DNA of 7,476 nt from an uncultured Erysipelotrichales bacterium (GCA_934754755.1 CAKVJS010000051.1:1-7476), one strand, 5' to 3'. Counted from the stretch's first letter, positions 1-6,182 are shown. Numbers and translations: made by a program. Notes: generated from the letters alone by a model not told the origin.

Positions 1-1411
1 TTGATTCTGAGATATCTCTAATTTTACTACTATCATTATAATCTGCACCAACTAAAACATTAAAACTTATATCCTTAAGCTGTTTTTTTGTCCCGTCTTT
101 CTTTCCTCCAAAAACAGGGATCGTTTCCTTAATTGAAATTTGATTACTATTAGCTTCGTACGAGTATTCTATGGGTTGTCCATTTAAATTTACATTTGCC
201 TTATCTTTATTGAATATTAGTCCTCTTGGCAACTGAGCTTTTACATCAAAGTATTCTGCAGAATTATGTTGGTCGTTTCTTAGTTCTATTGTATATTGTA
301 GTATATCACCTTTTTTTATTGTTCCTTCCTCTCTTGAGAGGTTCTTTATCCTTGTATTTCTACTTGGCTTCGTTTTAAACATAGATACATACCTGCTATT
401 ACTATGCTTAATTTCACTTACTACTGTATCCTGATCACCAATTATATTTACTACATTTTGTGCATCACTACCACTATATATTTCATCCTTTATGATTTTT
501 TCATTAATCGTAACAATGAAGCTAATCTCTCTTTTTTCTTTTCCTGATCTATTTTCCGTACCGCCATTAAGATTGCCTAGGGGTATCTCTAGTGTATTAG
601 TAAATGCATCATATTGATACTTTACTTCCTTTCCATCAACCTTTAACTGGGCTTCCTTTTCATCAAAAGTAATCCCTTCGTTGAATTTATCCTGTAATCT
701 TACATTTGTCCAGGTAGAGTTTGTTTGTTCATTGGTTACATAAACATTATACTTTAGTTTATCATCTACATATGTCCTTCCATCTGGACGGGAAATATTT
801 TCTACTGTTTCCTCAACATACCCCTTAGCCATTCCATTTACTATGTTATTTTTTGTTTTTACAATAACTGATTCACCATTTTGTCCTATTGCCTTTGTAC
901 TATTGATTAATGTTTTACCCAGTGATTCCTGTTGTACAGTAACGCAAAATTCAATGGTTCTTATTTCTTTACTAATTGAGATATTACCGCCATTTATATC
1001 ACCCAGAGGTATACTTATTTGTTTATTATTATAGTGATATTCTCCTTCTTTTCCATCTACCTTTACAATACCATTTACTTTATCAAATATAACACCATCT
1101 GGAATAATATTTTCTACCTTAACATCTTTCCAAATACTATTTATTTGTTTGTTTGATACTATAATGGTATATTTTATTCTATCGCCAACTGTTATTGGTC
1201 CATCTTTATCAGGCTTTTCTGATTTAACTTCAATATAGCCATTAGGATCCTTTTCTTTATTTTCTTGTTTTGAATCGCTTATTATTTTATCAGCGTCAAG
1301 TTCCCTCATGGATACTTCACTTGGTGATAATCCGGATGTTTGATATACATTTCCTAATATAATTAACAAAATCATAATTAAGGAATATAAAGACTTATTA
1401 TATTTCTTCAT
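1..1411 (-). CDS. Secreted surface protein with tandem DUF11-like repeats (3' end beyond window)
   Basis: The frame is open from an ATG at 1411 to the left edge (470 codons, no stop), so the C-terminus is not visible. Residues 1-27 look like a Sec signal peptide: basic MKKYNKS, then a hydrophobic stretch at about 8-20. There is no lipobox cysteine. The rest is three diverged copies of one module, at about 58-190, 196-332 and 340-470. Each opens with a strand such as GDRIKYTIIVSN (76-87), DDKLKYNVYVTN (216-227) or GDILQYTIELRN (368-379), followed by a 'P.G..F' segment. Copies 1 and 2 then share a VDGKE...Y.Y...I.IPLG.(I/L)NGG block; copy 3 is more diverged. This pattern resembles DUF11/TIGR01451 immunoglobulin-like repeats of cell-surface proteins. 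An anchor (LPXTG, membrane helix or S-layer domain) could lie outside the window. The nearest ribosome-binding sequence, AAAGG at 1426-1430, is about 14 bases from the ATG, which is long. The gene follows the small lipoprotein gene by 31 bases and probably shares its promoter. Function unknown; adhesion or envelope structure is a guess. Confidence 0.8.
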   Translation of the reverse strand, partial: MKKYNKSLYSLIMILLIILGNVYQTSGLSPSEVSMRELDADKIISDSKQENKEKDPNGYIEVKSEKPDKDGPITVGDRIKYTIIVSNKQINSIWKDVKVENIIPDGVIFDKVNGIVKVDGKEGEYHYNNKQISIPLGDINGGNISISKEIRTIEFCVTVQQESLGKTLINSTKAIGQNGESVIVKTKNNIVNGMAKGYVEETVENISRPDGRTYVDDKLKYNVYVTNEQTNSTWTNVRLQDKFNEGITFDEKEAQLKVDGKEVKYQYDAFTNTLEIPLGNLNGGTENRSGKEKREISFIVTINEKIIKDEIYSGSDAQNVVNIIGDQDTVVSEIKHSNSRYVSMFKTKPSRNTRIKNLSREEGTIKKGDILQYTIELRNDQHNSAEYFDVKAQLPRGLIFNKDKANVNLNGQPIEYSYEANSNQISIKETIPVFGGKKDGTKKQLKDISFNVLVGADYNDSSKIRDISES

Positions 1412-1442
1412 TTTTTATATTTTTACCTTTCTTTGTTTATTA

Positions 1443-1607
1443 TTATTGCACATATATGGATGCAGGGTTACTTTCTACTTCTACCCTCTCCTCTTGTTTA
1501 TCATTGTTATGTTTTGCACTCTTGTTAGTTTCCTTTTTATTAGTTGCACATCCTGTTATTAAAACTAGAATTATTAATAGGTACAACATGGATTTATATT
1601 TTTTCAA
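1443..1607 (-). CDS. Short lipoprotein, 54 residues, TTG start; possibly a truncated remnant
   Basis: A short open frame starts at TTG (1607-1605) and ends at TAA (1443-1445). It begins KKYKS, continues with a hydrophobic run, and has a lipobox LITGC with the cysteine at residue 20, so it should be lipidated and exported. After cleavage only about 35 residues remain, mostly Lys, Asn and Glu. The TTG start is chosen because an excellent ribosome-binding sequence, GGGGGTGAT, lies four bases upstream. The in-frame ATG at residue 7 has no such site and would cut into the signal peptide. A promoter lies about 70 bases upstream, and the surface-protein gene begins 31 bases downstream. The tail VESNPASIYVQ stops where DUF333-type lipoproteins would start their NPASxYC domain, so this may be a truncated copy of one. 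That link rests on a very short match. I cannot assign a function. Confidence 0.7.
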   Translation of the reverse strand: MKKYKSMLYLLIILVLITGCATNKKETNKSAKHNNDKQEERVEVESNPASIYVQ

Positions 1608-1611
1608 TTGT

Positions 1612-1620
1612 ATCACCCCC
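1612..1620 (-). promoter_or_regulatory. Strong ribosome-binding site that sets the TTG start of the small lipoprotein gene
   Basis: The minus strand reads GGGGGTGAT, nearly complementary to the 3' end of 16S rRNA (AGGAGGTGAT), four bases before TTG at 1607. It is the best ribosome-binding sequence in the left half of the window and is the main reason to accept a very short gene with a rare start codon. Confidence 0.75.
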
Positions 1621-1673
1621 ATTCCTGTTATAAAATAAAAATATCCATTGAGATTTATTATAAAAACAAGATG

Positions 1674-1703
1674 AATATACTACTGTTACATAATTTAAGT
1701 CAA
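1674..1703 (-). promoter_or_regulatory. Sigma-A-type promoter for the lipoprotein and surface-protein genes
   Basis: On the minus strand a -35 box TTGACT (1703-1698) and a -10 box TATATT (1679-1674) are separated by 18 bases. Each box matches the vegetative consensus at five of six positions. Transcription would begin near 1667, giving a leader of about 60 bases before the TTG start. I see no clear operator or riboswitch in that leader. Confidence 0.65.
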
Positions 1704-1796
1704 CAAAAAATAGTGATTTAGTTATTATAAGCCAGATATACAATATCCTATATATTATATAAATGTATATAATGCTCGAATTATTAATAATTAAAT

Positions 1797-1843
1797 AAAA
1801 AAAAGATGATTTATGTTAGTTTTACAACCAACTAAGTCATCTT
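1797..1843 (-). terminator. Intrinsic terminator at the end of the tmk-rsmI operon
   Basis: Read on the minus strand, AAGATGA (1843-1837) pairs with TCATCTT (1809-1803). An inner stem GTTGGTT/AACTAAC closes over a short loop, and a run of eight T follows (1804-1797). It lies 35 bases past the rsmI stop codon, with a parS site in between, and insulates the operon from the surface-protein unit on its left. Confidence 0.85.
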
Positions 1844-1858
1844 ATATTCCTATTGCTA

Positions 1859-1874
1859 TGTTTCACGTGAAACA
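1859..1874. promoter_or_regulatory. parS: parS site 1 (ParB/Spo0J centromere sequence)
   Basis: The sequence TGTTTCACGTGAAACA is identical to the 16-bp parS consensus known from Bacillus subtilis and shared widely across bacteria. One further base pair on each side extends it to the perfect 18-bp palindrome ATGTTTCACGTGAAACAT (1858-1875). It sits between the rsmI stop codon (1878-1880) and the operon terminator (1797-1843). parS nucleates spreading of CTP-bound ParB, which recruits SMC/condensin and drives origin segregation. parS sites cluster near oriC, in keeping with the dnaX-recR neighbourhood. The parAB genes are not in the window. Confidence 0.95.
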
Positions 1875-1877
1875 TAT

Positions 1878-2726
1878 TTATTTTTTATGATATGTATTAT
1901 ATATATCATTTTTATTCTTATTTCTAATATCTGCAACTTTTTTTATTGCATCCTTTGTTGAATATCCTTCATGAATATATGTATCAACATGTTCTGTTAT
2001 TGTTATATCAAAAGATTCCTGAATAATCGTTTCCTTTGCCCCTTCTATAACAATAACAATTTCTCCCTTTATAGTATCTATAATATTTAATACCTCTTGT
2101 ATTGTACCGCGTATGATTTCCTCATGTTTTTTCGTTAATTCACGGCATAGTGCGATATGACGATTTCCAAAATATATATACAATAATTCTAAAGTAGACA
2201 TAATTCTATGTGGAGCTTCATATAGAACTATCGTTTCCTTATATTTTGCAAGACTTTCTAACTCCTTCTTCTTATTTTTTTTCTTATGATCTAAAAACCC
2301 ATAAAACAGAAAAGGTTGTGGACATATTCCTGATACAACAAGTGCATCTAGACATGCATTTGCACCACTTATAGGAATAACAGGTATATTATTTTCTATT
2401 GCTTCTTTAACTAACTCATAACCAGGATCTGATATCGCAGGGAAACCTGCATCACTTACAACAGCAACAGAATTCCCTTCTAATAAAAGACTAATTATTT
2501 TTTTGATAGATACCTTATAGTTGTGTTCATGATGAGAAATCATTTTTGTATTGATATCAAAATGGTTTAGAAGTTTAATTGTATTACGCGTATCTTCTGC
2601 AGCAATATATTCAACCTGTTTTAAAGTAGAGACGGCTCGATATGTCATTTCTGTTAGGTTTCCTATCGGTGTAGCAACAATATATAATTTAGCACTGTCT
2701 TCAATAAAACTCTTTTGTCTATTCAT
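1878..2726 (-). CDS. rsmI: 16S rRNA (cytidine(1402)-2'-O)-methyltransferase RsmI
   Basis: RsmI uses S-adenosylmethionine to 2'-O-methylate C1402 of 16S rRNA in the decoding centre. The 282-residue protein has normal family length and the characteristic blocks: LYIVATPIGNL (14-24), AAEDTRNT (42-49), HHEHN (65-69), VVSDAGFPAISDPGYELV (89-106), PISGANA (118-124), FLFYGFL (139-145) and LYEAPHRI (168-175). Together these define the tetrapyrrole-methylase-like fold of this family. The frame extends upstream to 2840, but those codons lie inside trmN6 and encode nothing family-like. The ATG at 2726 has GGAGA (2739-2735) eight bases upstream and puts the first motif at the usual distance. The start overlaps the trmN6 stop by eight bases, suggesting coupled translation. 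It is the last gene of the operon; a parS site and the terminator follow. Cytoplasmic. Confidence 0.95.
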   Translation of the reverse strand: MNRQKSFIEDSAKLYIVATPIGNLTEMTYRAVSTLKQVEYIAAEDTRNTIKLLNHFDINTKMISHHEHNYKVSIKKIISLLLEGNSVAVVSDAGFPAISDPGYELVKEAIENNIPVIPISGANACLDALVVSGICPQPFLFYGFLDHKKKNKKKELESLAKYKETIVLYEAPHRIMSTLELLYIYFGNRHIALCRELTKKHEEIIRGTIQEVLNIIDTIKGEIVIVIEGAKETIIQESFDITITEHVDTYIHEGYSTKDAIKKVADIRNKNKNDIYNTYHKK

Positions 2727-3453
2727 CAAATTTTTCTCCAAACATTTTTTGAATTTCCTTACTATAACTTCCATCATCGTTATGGGCATATAATGGTCCT
2801 TCAATCTTAATCCCCTTATTGCCTTGGAATATACCTTCAATTAAAATAACATTCGCCTCTCTACCCTTTTTAGGGTAAACCATTTGAATACGTTTAGGTT
2901 CAATGTTATATTTTTGCATATAATTAACAATATCAATTAATCTATCTGGTCTATGTACCATTGATAAGCGCCCTTTATTATCTAAAATTCTAGCGGCATT
3001 CTTAATAATATCTTCTAAATCAATCATAATTTCATGTCTCGCTATTGTTAAATATTCATTTTGATTAATATTGCTATTAGCGGTGTACGGAAAGAAAGGC
3101 GGATTGCATACAACCAATTGATATTTCTTTTCGAAATTATAGCTTTTTATATCACCGTGAATAATTGAAATTTGTTCATCTAGATGATTGAGTGCAATGT
3201 TTCTTTTTGCAATATCAACCGCCTCTTCTTGAATTTCTATACCTTCTATAATACTATTCGTTCGATTTGATAGTAACAATGGTATGGCTGCATTATTTGT
3301 ACCAAAATCAATAATATATTTAGTCTCTTTTCGTAAAGAACAAAAGTTTGCGATTAAAACTGTATCGATTGAGAAGTTAAACATATCTTTTCTCTGGATG
3401 ATCTTCATATCTTTGTGTGCTAAAAGAGAATTAACTATTTCTTGATTTTCCAT
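2719..3453 (-). CDS. trmN6: tRNA1(Val) (adenine(37)-N6)-methyltransferase family protein (YabB/TrmN6-like)
   Basis: This is a 244-residue class I SAM-dependent methyltransferase. It has the catalytic NPPF motif of N6-adenine methyltransferases at 117-120 (VVCNPPFF), a SAM-binding motif I at 48-60 (IDFGTNNAAIPLL), an acidic strand-2 end GIEIQ (71-75), and the family signatures RHE (139-141), MVHRPDRL (165-172) and YPKKGREANVILIEG (193-207). Relatives methylate A37 of a tRNA; here the substrate is inferred from the family. The gene lies between ricT and rsmI, as yabB does in Bacillus subtilis, though without yabA or yazA. The ATG at 3453 has AAAGGA seven bases upstream and overlaps the end of ricT by 23 bases. 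Motif I carries GTNNA where most relatives have GTGxG, an unusual substitution in the cofactor loop. Confidence 0.88.
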   Translation of the reverse strand: MENQEIVNSLLAHKDMKIIQRKDMFNFSIDTVLIANFCSLRKETKYIIDFGTNNAAIPLLLSNRTNSIIEGIEIQEEAVDIAKRNIALNHLDEQISIIHGDIKSYNFEKKYQLVVCNPPFFPYTANSNINQNEYLTIARHEIMIDLEDIIKNAARILDNKGRLSMVHRPDRLIDIVNYMQKYNIEPKRIQMVYPKKGREANVILIEGIFQGNKGIKIEGPLYAHNDDGSYSKEIQKMFGEKFDE

Positions 3454-4264
3454 AAATTTTTCCTTTTATGTTTTTAGTGGATATAGCTTTTAAGGGGACA
3501 AAAGAAATAATACCTTGTTTTTCTATCTTAACTAAATTACTAATAACATTTAAACCCAATACCTTAACTTCTTCTTCCTCGTACATTACTCTACTTCCAA
3601 TTTTTGGAAACCTTCCTTTTTCTAATGAATACATATCGTCTTCATATTTTAAACAGCACATAAGTCGACCACAACTTCCAGATATCTTCTCTATATTAAT
3701 AGCAAGCATTTGGTTTTTTGCCATGTTAATTGATACACCATTAAACTCCCCTAACATTGTTGAACAGCACAAAGGTAAACCACAAATACCTAATCCCCCT
3801 ACTATTTTTGCCTTATCTCTAGGACCAATTTGGCGTAATTCAATACGACATCGAAATATAGTGGCTAATTCTTTTAATAGTATTCTAAAGTCTACCCTTT
3901 CATCTGATGTATACATAAAGATTATTTTAGCCTTATCAAGAGTATATTCACAACTTGTAAGTTGCATATTGATTCCGTATCGTACAACAATTTGTTTACA
4001 GATTTGTAGTGACTCTTTAGCTTGTTCACAATTTTGTTGGTATTTTGATATGTCTTTTCTTGTTGCTCTACGAAGAATCGGTTTTAATCCTTTTTCTAAT
4101 TTAAATTTATTAATATTCTCAAGATTTTTAGATAATACTCCTAATTCTAATCCTTTTATTGTTTCAACTACTACGTAGTTTCCTTTTGTTAAATTTATAT
4201 TCGTTGAAAAATAATATATTTTACCTGCATTTATAAATTTAACACTTGCTAATTTTTCTTTCAT
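3431..4264 (-). CDS. ricT: RicT (YaaT), PSP1-domain protein of the Ric complex
   Basis: RicT is known in Bacillus subtilis as part of the RicA-RicF-RicT complex, which binds iron-sulphur clusters, assists RNase Y in processing mRNAs, and affects sporulation, competence and biofilm formation. The 277-residue product starts MKEKLASVKF and has the AGKIYYF block near its N-terminus. The PSP1 core contains IGPRDKAKIVGGLGICGLPLCC and KISGSCGRLMCCLKYE, within about residues 146-208 of this start. Its six cysteines, in CxxxxCC and CxxxxCC arrangements, are the probable cluster ligands. An in-frame ATG directly after the holB stop (4276) would add four residues but has no ribosome-binding site. The ATG at 4264 has GGGGG (4274-4270) five bases upstream and is preferred. 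Order holB-ricT is conserved; the yabA gene that follows ricT in Bacillus is absent. Confidence 0.92.
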   Translation of the reverse strand: MKEKLASVKFINAGKIYYFSTNINLTKGNYVVVETIKGLELGVLSKNLENINKFKLEKGLKPILRRATRKDISKYQQNCEQAKESLQICKQIVVRYGINMQLTSCEYTLDKAKIIFMYTSDERVDFRILLKELATIFRCRIELRQIGPRDKAKIVGGLGICGLPLCCSTMLGEFNGVSINMAKNQMLAINIEKISGSCGRLMCCLKYEDDMYSLEKGRFPKIGSRVMYEEEEVKVLGLNVISNLVKIEKQGIISFVPLKAISTKNIKGKIYGKSRNS

Positions 4265-4269
4265 AATGT

Positions 4270-4274
4270 CCCCC
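4270..4274 (-). promoter_or_regulatory. Ribosome-binding site deciding the ricT start
   Basis: GGGGG on the minus strand lies five bases before the ATG at 4264. The alternative ATG at 4276 overlaps this purine run and has only AT-rich sequence upstream, so the downstream start is favoured. Because the holB stop (4277-4279) is immediately adjacent, translation of ricT may also be coupled to holB. Confidence 0.55.
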
Positions 4275-4276
4275 AT

Positions 4277-5227
4277 TTAAAGTTTTGACAATAATTCATC
4301 CATTACTAACATGGTATTAGCATTCGTACTTAATTGAAACTGAGCATGGAGTATAGCCTCCATCTTTACTATAATATCAGTATCAGATATCATCAATTTT
4401 TCTAAGTATTCTTTATGATCTTCTATTATAACAGGTAAATTATGTTTCACGTGAAACATGTCTTTCATGACAATAGCTAATATCATTAAAAAGTATTGTA
4501 AATCCTCTTTTTTATTAAATTTATGTAATATATTAACATATGCATTAATTATTAAATTCTCTCTATTATTGCATATATCGGTAACAGTATGCATTGCTTG
4601 TATAATGAAATAATCTAACGATTTGTAATCAATAGACATTGCTTCATCAATGCTAGTAGTTAGTCTAGATAATACAATAGCTTTTGATTTAGTGATTCCC
4701 TTTTTTATTAGATCTTCTTGTAAAATTCTAAAATTGCATGGAAGAATATCAATGATTTGGCAACGAGATGTAATAGTAGGTAATAAGGCATTTTTATTAT
4801 TTGTAGAAAAAATAGCATACGTATCTTTAACTGGTTCTTCCAACATTTTTAACAAAGTGTTTAATGCCTCAATTGTTGCATTTTCAATATTTTCTATAAT
4901 GTATATCTTTGCTTTATTTTCGAGGGAGCTTTTACTAAACTGGCTTTGTATTTGCAATATATCTTGTTTCTTGATCGACTCATACTTCCCATTTAAATGA
5001 ATTATATCAGCGTATAGATTATCTTTTACCCTTCGACATGTATTACAAACCTCACATGCTTTAATATCCTTATCACATAATAGCGCCATGGATAAATAAG
5101 AAATTGGTAACTTAGTGTTCTCTCCAACGAATAGATACGCATGATTAACCTTATTTTCATCAAATGCATGATTAATGATTTGGTAAAATAAAGGTTGTTC
5201 TTTTTTTAGATATGTACTTATAGACAT
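4277..5227 (-). CDS. holB: DNA polymerase III delta' subunit (clamp loader)
   Basis: Delta' joins DnaX and delta in the clamp loader that opens the sliding clamp during replication. The 316-residue protein has the AAA+ core with a zinc-binding group C51-x6-C58-x2-C61-x2-C64. A Walker-B-like strand IYIIENIENAT (108-118) is followed by LNTLLKMLEEP (122-132) and the sensor/arginine-finger motif TSRCQ (153-157). The P-loop position reads GENTKLP (35-41), without the GKT needed to bind ATP, which fits the non-ATPase role of many delta' subunits. The C-terminal half is the less conserved collar domain. The ATG at 5227 overlaps the end of tmk by 10 bases; the upstream ribosome-binding sequence is weak, so coupling is likely. 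A perfect parS site lies inside the gene and encodes MFHVKH at residues 257-262. Confidence 0.93.
   Translation of the reverse strand: MSISTYLKKEQPLFYQIINHAFDENKVNHAYLFVGENTKLPISYLSMALLCDKDIKACEVCNTCRRVKDNLYADIIHLNGKYESIKKQDILQIQSQFSKSSLENKAKIYIIENIENATIEALNTLLKMLEEPVKDTYAIFSTNNKNALLPTITSRCQIIDILPCNFRILQEDLIKKGITKSKAIVLSRLTTSIDEAMSIDYKSLDYFIIQAMHTVTDICNNRENLIINAYVNILHKFNKKEDLQYFLMILAIVMKDMFHVKHNLPVIIEDHKEYLEKLMISDTDIIVKMEAILHAQFQLSTNANTMLVMDELLSKL
4443..4458. promoter_or_regulatory. parS: parS site 2, embedded in holB
   Basis: TGTTTCACGTGAAACA again matches the parS consensus at all 16 positions. With one flanking base on each side it forms the same 18-bp palindrome as site 1 (4442-4459). 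It is read through as the peptide MFHVKH (HolB residues 257-262), a recognisable signature of parS inside genes. The two sites are 2,584 bp apart centre to centre. ParB loading here would spread over the tmk-rsmI operon. Confidence 0.95.
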
Positions 5228-5838
5228 TTTTTTATCTCTTGCATTACTTGTTCTTTTACTGAAGTAATATCCTTATTTGCATCAATCTTTGTTATTCTTT
5301 CCGGATACATACTAGAAACCTTCAAATATCCCTCGTATACTTGTTTATGAAACGTAAGAGATTCCTGTTCTAATCTATCTACCTCACGCTTGCTTTCTTG
5401 TATTCTTTGTAAACCCACTTCAAAAGGAATATCAAAGAAAATAGTTTTATGAGGCATATAATCATCAATAGCAAATGTATTAAGCCTATATACTTCTTTT
5501 ATACCTAGATTCCTTGCAACACCTTGATACACTAAGGAACTATCGACAAATCGATCCGATATAACTATATACCCTTGCCTTAAAGCAGGAATTATCTTTT
5601 CAACAATATGTTGTCGGCGAGATGCTGCATATAACAAAGTTTCTGTTCTTGCATCCATCGCTGTATTAATTGGGTTCAATATAATATCCCGGATTTGTTC
5701 AGCTATGCTTGTCCCCCCTGGCTCCCGGGTTAATAAAACCTGGTAATTTTGTTTTTCCAATTCTTCTTTTATAATATGTGATATAGTAGTTTTTCCACTT
5801 CCATCTGGCCCTTCAAAGCTTATAAATATTCCTGCCAT
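5218..5838 (-). CDS. tmk: Thymidylate kinase
   Basis: Tmk phosphorylates dTMP to dTDP with ATP, the step leading to dTTP for DNA synthesis. From the ATG at 5838 the protein has 206 residues, normal for the family. It shows the P-loop FEGPDGSGKTT (8-18), the TREPGGT block (37-43), the substrate-binding ISDRFVDSSLVYQG motif (93-106), and a lid segment RLEQESLTFHKQVYEGYL (155-172). A GTG three codons upstream (5847) is also in frame. AGGTG lies six bases before the ATG and suggests the ATG is used, but the GTG start cannot be excluded. The gene overlaps holB by 10 bases and appears to be first in its operon, since a terminator lies just upstream. Cytoplasmic. Confidence 0.95.
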   Translation of the reverse strand: MAGIFISFEGPDGSGKTTISHIIKEELEKQNYQVLLTREPGGTSIAEQIRDIILNPINTAMDARTETLLYAASRRQHIVEKIIPALRQGYIVISDRFVDSSLVYQGVARNLGIKEVYRLNTFAIDDYMPHKTIFFDIPFEVGLQRIQESKREVDRLEQESLTFHKQVYEGYLKVSSMYPERITKIDANKDITSVKEQVMQEIKKCL

Positions 5839-5844
5839 ATTTTG

Positions 5845-5849
5845 CACCT
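5845..5849 (-). promoter_or_regulatory. Ribosome-binding site favouring the ATG start of tmk
   Basis: AGGTG on the minus strand is spaced six bases from ATG 5838. The competing GTG start (5847-5845) overlaps this element. A second purine-rich stretch, AAGGGAAG, lies farther upstream and could serve the GTG, so the choice is not certain. Confidence 0.45.
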
Positions 5850-5862
5850 ACTTCCCTTATTA

Positions 5863-5891
5863 ATTATATATAATTTTCGCATTTTAATAAA
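5863..5891 (-). promoter_or_regulatory. Possible promoter for the tmk-rsmI operon
   Basis: A perfect -10 hexamer TATAAT (5868-5863) has TTTATT (5891-5886) 17 bases upstream as a weak -35 box, matching about half the consensus. It lies between the upstream terminator and tmk, where a promoter would be expected, and would give a very short leader. In such AT-rich sequence a TATAAT can arise by chance. Confidence 0.4.
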
Positions 5892-5900
5892 GCAGATAAT

Positions 5901-5942
5901 AAAAAAACCTAATAATAAAGTTATGTTTTTATTAATTTAGGT
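5901..5942 (-). terminator. Intrinsic terminator after the dnaX-recR-bofA unit
   Basis: On the minus strand ACCTAA (5942-5937) pairs with TTAGGT (5912-5907). A second stem TAATAAA/TTTATTA lies inside it after a two-base bulge, and a run of seven T follows (5907-5901). It lies 27 bases past the bofA stop. The opposite strand has no T-run after the hairpin, so the element acts leftward only. Confidence 0.8.
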
Positions 5943-5969
5943 CTATTATCCTTTTATTTAGTTATATAT

Positions 5970-6152
5970 TTACTTCTGTAAAATAAAGAAAATAAGAAAT
6001 AAGACAATGACTATACCAGAAATATCAAATATAGAGATAAATCCAATAGTAATCAAGTTATAGGGGATTGCATTATGGAAAAACACATTTAATATTGTAA
6101 TCGATAAAATAGAAAGTATAACTCTTTTTATAATCCAAAATATTGTCCCCAT
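5970..6152 (-). CDS. bofA: BofA-like pro-sigma-K processing inhibitor family membrane protein
   Basis: This 60-residue protein is almost wholly hydrophobic, with membrane segments at about 5-26 and 34-58. The stretch IPYNLITIGFISIFDISGIV (29-48) follows the BofA family pattern (IPxNLxTxxxxGxxGIxG), and the position downstream of recR is where bofA is found in Bacillus and Clostridia. In B. subtilis, BofA holds the SpoIVFB protease inactive in the outer forespore membrane until the sigma-K checkpoint is passed. The protein here is shorter than the 87-residue B. subtilis one and seems to lack its first membrane segment. Some family glycines are replaced (SIFDISG where GFLGIPG is typical). The ATG at 6152 has a strong GAGGTG five bases upstream. 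It follows recR by 30 bases and is closed by a terminator. The assignment rests on pattern and gene order; the exact role is inferred. Confidence 0.72.
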   Translation of the reverse strand: MGTIFWIIKRVILSILSITILNVFFHNAIPYNLITIGFISIFDISGIVIVLFLIFFILQK

Positions 6153-6182
6153 GTAAACACCTCATTAATTATATGAAGCAAA

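Noticed and set aside
843..1638. Short plus-strand open frames at 843-1034 and 1456-1638.
   Set aside because: They are antisense to the surface-protein and lipoprotein genes, whose minus-strand reading has signal peptides, ribosome-binding sites and a promoter.
1724..1729. A TATAAT hexamer on the minus strand upstream of the lipoprotein promoter.
   Set aside because: There is no -35-like sequence at the right distance (TATAGG at 17 bases), and a better promoter lies just downstream.
1779..1792. Perfect palindrome AATTATTAATAATT between the two transcription units.
   Set aside because: Composed only of A and T in a very AT-rich spacer, with no second copy or adjacent promoter element, so chance is the simplest explanation.
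2551..2793. An 80-codon plus-strand frame across the rsmI/trmN6 junction.
   Set aside because: Shadow of two confidently identified genes; no ribosome-binding site or domain.
2727..2840. Longer N-terminus for rsmI, starting inside trmN6.
   Set aside because: The extra 38 residues match no part of the RsmI family, and the ATG at 2726 has a good ribosome-binding site at the right distance.
3468..4178. A 236-codon open frame on the plus strand opposite ricT.
   Set aside because: It is antisense to a well-conserved gene, its translation has no recognisable domain, and AT-rich genes often leave such open frames on the other strand.
4650..5000. A 116-codon plus-strand frame within holB.
   Set aside because: Antisense to holB, which has the full set of delta' motifs in the minus frame.
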